Of a DNA stretch of 21,927 nt, positions 19,655 to 21,927 are shown one piece after another. The position numbers and the translations under genes are program-made. The stretch comes from Deinococcus radiopugnans ATCC 19172 (lineage in GTDB: Bacteria > Deinococcota > Deinococci > Deinococcales > Deinococcaceae). The first letter of the stretch is position 1, and each line of letters opens with the position of its first letter. The stretch spans positions 1 through 21,927 of the forward strand of contig NZ_VDMO01000038.1 in the NCBI RefSeq assembly GCF_006335125.1. The letters are read 5' to 3'. Under the pieces are notes generated by a model. It worked only from the letters and a program-made list of their open reading frames with translations, was not told the origin of the DNA and did no database searches.

Positions 19655-20524
19655 TCATTCCGGCGAGTCTAGCGCCGTCTGGACCCGCAGCGCCTGCACG
19701 TGCGCCGCCGCCGCGTGGGCCCGCACCAGCGCCGCGCCGGTGCGGGCCGCGTGCAGGTGCAACGCCAGCGTGCCGGGATCGCGGTCTGCGGCCACAGGCA
19801 CCTCTGCCAGGTGGTCGATCAGGCGTTTGCGGCTGACCCCCACCAGCACGCCGTCCGGTCCCGCCGTGAGCTGCGGCAGCGCGCGCAGCAGCGTGAGGTT
19901 GTGCTCCCGCGTCTTGCCGAAGCCGATCCCGGGGTCGAGCAGCACATCCGGGACACCCGCCCCCCGCGCCAGCGCCGCCTGTTCGCGCAGGAAGCCAAAG
20001 ACCTCGGCCACCACGTCGCCGTAGCGGGGCCTGTGCTGCATGGTGCGCGGCTCGCCCTGCATGTGCATCACGCAGGCCGGCGCACCCGCCCCGGCGCAGA
20101 CCCGCCGCATCTCGGCGTCGCGCAGGCCGCCCACGTCGTTGACCAGATGCGCCCCCGCCCGCAGCGCCGCGTGCGCCACCTCTGGTTTAAGGGTATCCAC
20201 GCTCAGCAGCACGCCTGCGTCCGCCAGTCCCCGGACGACGGGAAGGACGCGGTCCAGCTCGGTCTCGGCGGGCACAGGCTCAGCGCCGGGGCGGGTGCTC
20301 TCGCCGCCGATGTCCAGCACCAGCACGCCCGCCTCCCGCATCGCGCGGGCCGAAGCCAGGGCCGCCGGCAGGCTGATGTGCTGCCCGCCATCGCTGAAGC
20401 TGTCCGGCGTGACGTTCAGGATGCCCATGACCCCCGTGCCGCTCCAGGTCACCTGCCAGCCGCTGGCTGTCCGCTGCCCACCCGGCACCGGGAAGCCGAA
20501 GGTCAGGCCGTGGCGTGGGTTCAG
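19655..20524 (-). CDS. folP: dihydropteroate synthase, probable CTG start
   Basis: Predicted enzyme that joins p-aminobenzoate to hydroxymethyl-dihydropterin diphosphate to give dihydropteroate; the target of sulfonamides. Family motifs are clear: MGILNVTPDSFSDGG, LDIGGESTRPGA, HLVNDVGG, MHMQGEP, DPGIGFGKT and GVSRKR. No ATG exists upstream of the MGILN core. CTG at 20524 overlaps the irrE stop as CTGA and follows AGGAGGAGG, giving 289 aa, close to the usual length. GTG at 20452 (265 aa) is the main alternative but has no ribosome-binding site. The product feeds folate synthesis with FolB and FolK encoded downstream. Confidence 0.88.
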   Translation of the reverse strand: MNPRHGLTFGFPVPGGQRTASGWQVTWSGTGVMGILNVTPDSFSDGGQHISLPAALASARAMREAGVLVLDIGGESTRPGAEPVPAETELDRVLPVVRGLADAGVLLSVDTLKPEVAHAALRAGAHLVNDVGGLRDAEMRRVCAGAGAPACVMHMQGEPRTMQHRPRYGDVVAEVFGFLREQAALARGAGVPDVLLDPGIGFGKTREHNLTLLRALPQLTAGPDGVLVGVSRKRLIDHLAEVPVAADRDPGTLALHLHAARTGAALVRAHAAAAHVQALRVQTALDSPE

Positions 20525-21399
20525 ACCTCCTCCTGTTCCCGCACAGCTTCGGCTGGGCCGGGTCTGACCGGCAGGGCGAAGCTGACCATGGCGCGGTTGC
20601 GCTCCGGAAACACGTCCACGTAAGCGGGCATCTTGCGTCCAGAGCGGAAGGGAATGTAGCTGTCCTGAGCGATGGGAATGCGGGTGTCCAGCGCCACCGC
20701 CACCGGATGATCGTCGGGGATCACGGTGCCGGGGCGCAGGCTGTACTTGACCCCGGGGGCTGGGCTGCTGGCGCGGACGGTCAGGGCCTTGCCGGCGGGC
20801 GGCTCGTCGCTGCGTTCGCCTGGCCCGGCGTCGATACGGGCCACGGCACACACGGCATAGATCACCGGGGCCTCGGTTCGCTCCGCCAGGGTGTACAGGG
20901 CGCTGGTGGCGCTCACGTCGGCACGGCGGCTCAGTTCGGCCAGTGCGCGCCCGCTGGGGCCGAAGCGGGCCAGCAGTTCGGCGGTTAGTTCCTCAGGCAT
21001 CAGAATGGCCGCCGCCGCCACGTTGCACAGCGTCTCGATGACCTCTTCAAGTCGGTCACCCTCGAAGTTGTCGTGTAGATCGCTCAGCAGATCGTCGTCG
21101 CCCAGCAGCAACGCGTGCCCGATCTCGTGGGCTAGGGTGAAGCGCTGCCGCTCGGGACGCACGCGGCTGTTGATCAGAATCACCCGGTGTTCAGGGTCAT
21201 ACGCGCCGTCGCGGTCCCCCATCGCCATGAACGTCAGGGTGACACCGTCCAGCCCTTCCATCAGGCTGTGGGTGTCCAGCCCTGGCAGCGCCTGCGCGTA
21301 AGCGGCGGCCAGTTCCCGCATTCGCGCCTTGGCCGGGGCCAGCACGGAAGGGGAACTGACCGCGGCAGGGCCAGCTTCGGAAACGGGGGAATCCGTCAC
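20521..21399 (-). CDS. irrE: IrrE/PprI metallopeptidase, DNA-damage response switch
   Basis: Predicted 292-aa COG2856-type zinc metallopeptidase. In Deinococcus this protein cleaves the repressor DdrO after radiation or desiccation and so turns on the damage regulon. The active-site helix HEIGH is at 91-95 within PERQRFTLAHEIGHALLLGD, and Glu122 in EVIETLCNVAAAAILMP is the likely third zinc ligand. A helix-turn-helix-like region (SGRALAELSRRADVSATSAL) and a GAF-like C-terminal domain with YIPFRSGRKM follow. The start is GTG, with TAAGCT ending 6 nt before it, so the message is probably leaderless. It lies 14 bp after the acyl-CoA-binding gene and overlaps folP. Compared with the D. radiodurans protein as I recall it, the N-terminus is shorter. 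No ddrO or RDRM palindrome is in the window. Confidence 0.93.
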   Translation of the reverse strand: MTDSPVSEAGPAAVSSPSVLAPAKARMRELAAAYAQALPGLDTHSLMEGLDGVTLTFMAMGDRDGAYDPEHRVILINSRVRPERQRFTLAHEIGHALLLGDDDLLSDLHDNFEGDRLEEVIETLCNVAAAAILMPEELTAELLARFGPSGRALAELSRRADVSATSALYTLAERTEAPVIYAVCAVARIDAGPGERSDEPPAGKALTVRASSPAPGVKYSLRPGTVIPDDHPVAVALDTRIPIAQDSYIPFRSGRKMPAYVDVFPERNRAMVSFALPVRPGPAEAVREQEEV

Positions 21400-21405
21400 C
21401 CGCCC

Positions 21406-21411
21406 AGCTTA
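21406..21411 (-). promoter_or_regulatory. -10 box for leaderless irrE
   Basis: TAAGCT on the minus strand matches TANNNT and ends 6 nt before the GTG start. It occupies the 14-nt gap after the acyl-CoA-binding gene. No -35 match is seen at 17 nt. Confidence 0.5.
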
Positions 21412-21413
21412 CT

Positions 21414-21680
21414 TCAGCCTCCGGCCTGGAGAGAGCGGACCAGCTCCACATACTCGCGCTGGGCCTCCTCAGGCGACTTGCCGCGCAGGGTGTTCCAGGC
21501 ATCGTACTTGGCCGCGCCCACGAAATCGAAGCCGCCTGGACGGTCAGGTCCGGCGTCCCCCACGCTGCCCTGCTTGTACAGCGCGTAGAGCCTGAGCATC
21601 ACGTCGTTGCCGGGCTTCTTGGAAAGGGCTTGCACGTCCTGCTGGGCCTGGACAAAAGCGGCTGAGGGTTCAGAAGTCAT
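21414..21680 (-). CDS. acyl-CoA-binding protein
   Basis: Predicted 88-aa four-helix cytosolic protein that binds medium- and long-chain acyl-CoA esters. The signature LRLYALYKQGSVGD, then FDFVGAAKYDAWNTLRGKSPEEAQREYVELV, matches the ACBP family closely, including the conserved YALYKQ and K(W/Y)DAW blocks. Length is exactly that of the family. ACBP is mainly eukaryotic and patchy in bacteria, but I recall it in Deinococcus. The ATG is preceded by TAAACT with a 6-nt gap and no Shine-Dalgarno, so the transcript is probably leaderless. It lies between the 16S terminator and irrE. Confidence 0.9.
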   Translation of the reverse strand: MTSEPSAAFVQAQQDVQALSKKPGNDVMLRLYALYKQGSVGDAGPDRPGGFDFVGAAKYDAWNTLRGKSPEEAQREYVELVRSLQAGG

Positions 21681-21686
21681 GGGGAG

Positions 21687-21692
21687 AGTTTA
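21687..21692 (-). promoter_or_regulatory. -10 box for leaderless acyl-CoA-binding gene
   Basis: TAAACT on the minus strand matches TANNNT and ends 6 nt before ATG 21680, the same spacing as at irrE and the Nudix gene. Confidence 0.5.
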
Positions 21693-21740
21693 CCCGCTTC
21701 CCGGCAATTGCGCGTATCAGACGCTCACCACAAAACAGCG

Positions 21741-21770
21741 CAGCGCCCCCAACGGGTGTTGGGGGCGCTG
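21741..21770 (-). terminator. strong hairpin downstream of 16S rRNA
   Basis: CAGCGCCCCCAAC (21741-21753) and GTTGGGGGCGCTG (21758-21770) form a perfect 13-bp GC-rich stem with a 4-nt loop. On the minus strand it is followed, after five nucleotides, by TTTTG. It probably ends the rRNA transcript. Confidence 0.7.
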
Positions 21771-21784
21771 AGGCAGAGAAATCA

Positions 21785-21801
21785 AACCCTCGGAGAGGGT
21801 T
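21785..21801 (-). terminator. short hairpin downstream of 16S rRNA
   Basis: AACCCTC and GAGGGTT pair around a 3-nt loop, followed on the minus strand by TGATTTCTC. It lies about 24 nt past the 16S end and may aid termination or protect the 3' end during processing. Confidence 0.5.
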
Positions 21802-21824
21802 GAACAAGCAGTGCGGAGCGAAGT

Positions 21825-21927
<103 letters not shown>

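Noticed and set aside
20525..20851. N-terminal extension of folP into irrE
   Set aside because: The frame stays open but is an Arg/Gly/Gln-rich shadow of irrE, and would make FolP about 110 residues too long.

Overview
The window looks like chromosomal DNA from a Deinococcus species. The clearest marker is an IrrE/PprI-type HEIGH metallopeptidase directly upstream of folP-folB-folK, an arrangement I recall from Deinococcus. GC is high in the coding regions, and several starts have a TANNNT -10 box only 6-7 nt upstream, the leaderless layout common in this genus. The right edge carries the 3' end of a 16S rRNA gene on the minus strand, with no 23S gene behind it. These are recognitions by eye; no database was searched.

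Left part (1-15589) is a surface-polysaccharide region. From the left: a small lipoprotein with a truncated malectin-like domain (minus); a 946-bp divergent spacer containing an extremely AT-rich island; a lipoprotein with an NPCBM carbohydrate-binding module and a beta-helix (plus). Then come two minus-strand units. The first transcribed is NPCBM/Hydin/malectin lipoprotein, NPCBM/Kelch lipoprotein, then a Wzz-type chain-length protein, ending at a hairpin terminator. The second is ugd, uxs and a GT2-GT4 fusion glycosyltransferase, joined by 4-nt ATGA overlaps. A GT4 glycosyltransferase is divergent on the plus strand. Ugd oxidises UDP-glucose to UDP-glucuronate, Uxs decarboxylates it to UDP-xylose, and the glycosyltransferases probably use these sugars in an exported polymer. 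The lipoproteins are probably envelope proteins that bind or shape it. No Wzx, Wzy, priming transferase, export channel or tyrosine kinase is visible.

Middle part (15590-18186) holds housekeeping or unknown genes: a YigZ/IMPACT protein, a Nudix hydrolase, a DUF4403-like protein, a small TPR-like protein, and a palindromic intergenic repeat next to a strong terminator.

Right part (18187-21927), read on the minus strand: 16S rRNA 3' end and terminator hairpins, an acyl-CoA-binding protein, irrE, folP, folB, folK, and a one-TM protein of unknown function. folP seems to start at CTG and folK at TTG, each overlapping the previous stop.

The most unusual items are the AT-rich island with repeated AAATCTA motifs, the mosaic NPCBM module with a 101-bp identical tract between two neighbouring genes, the palindromic repeat, and the small lipoprotein whose reading frame stays coding-like past its stop.
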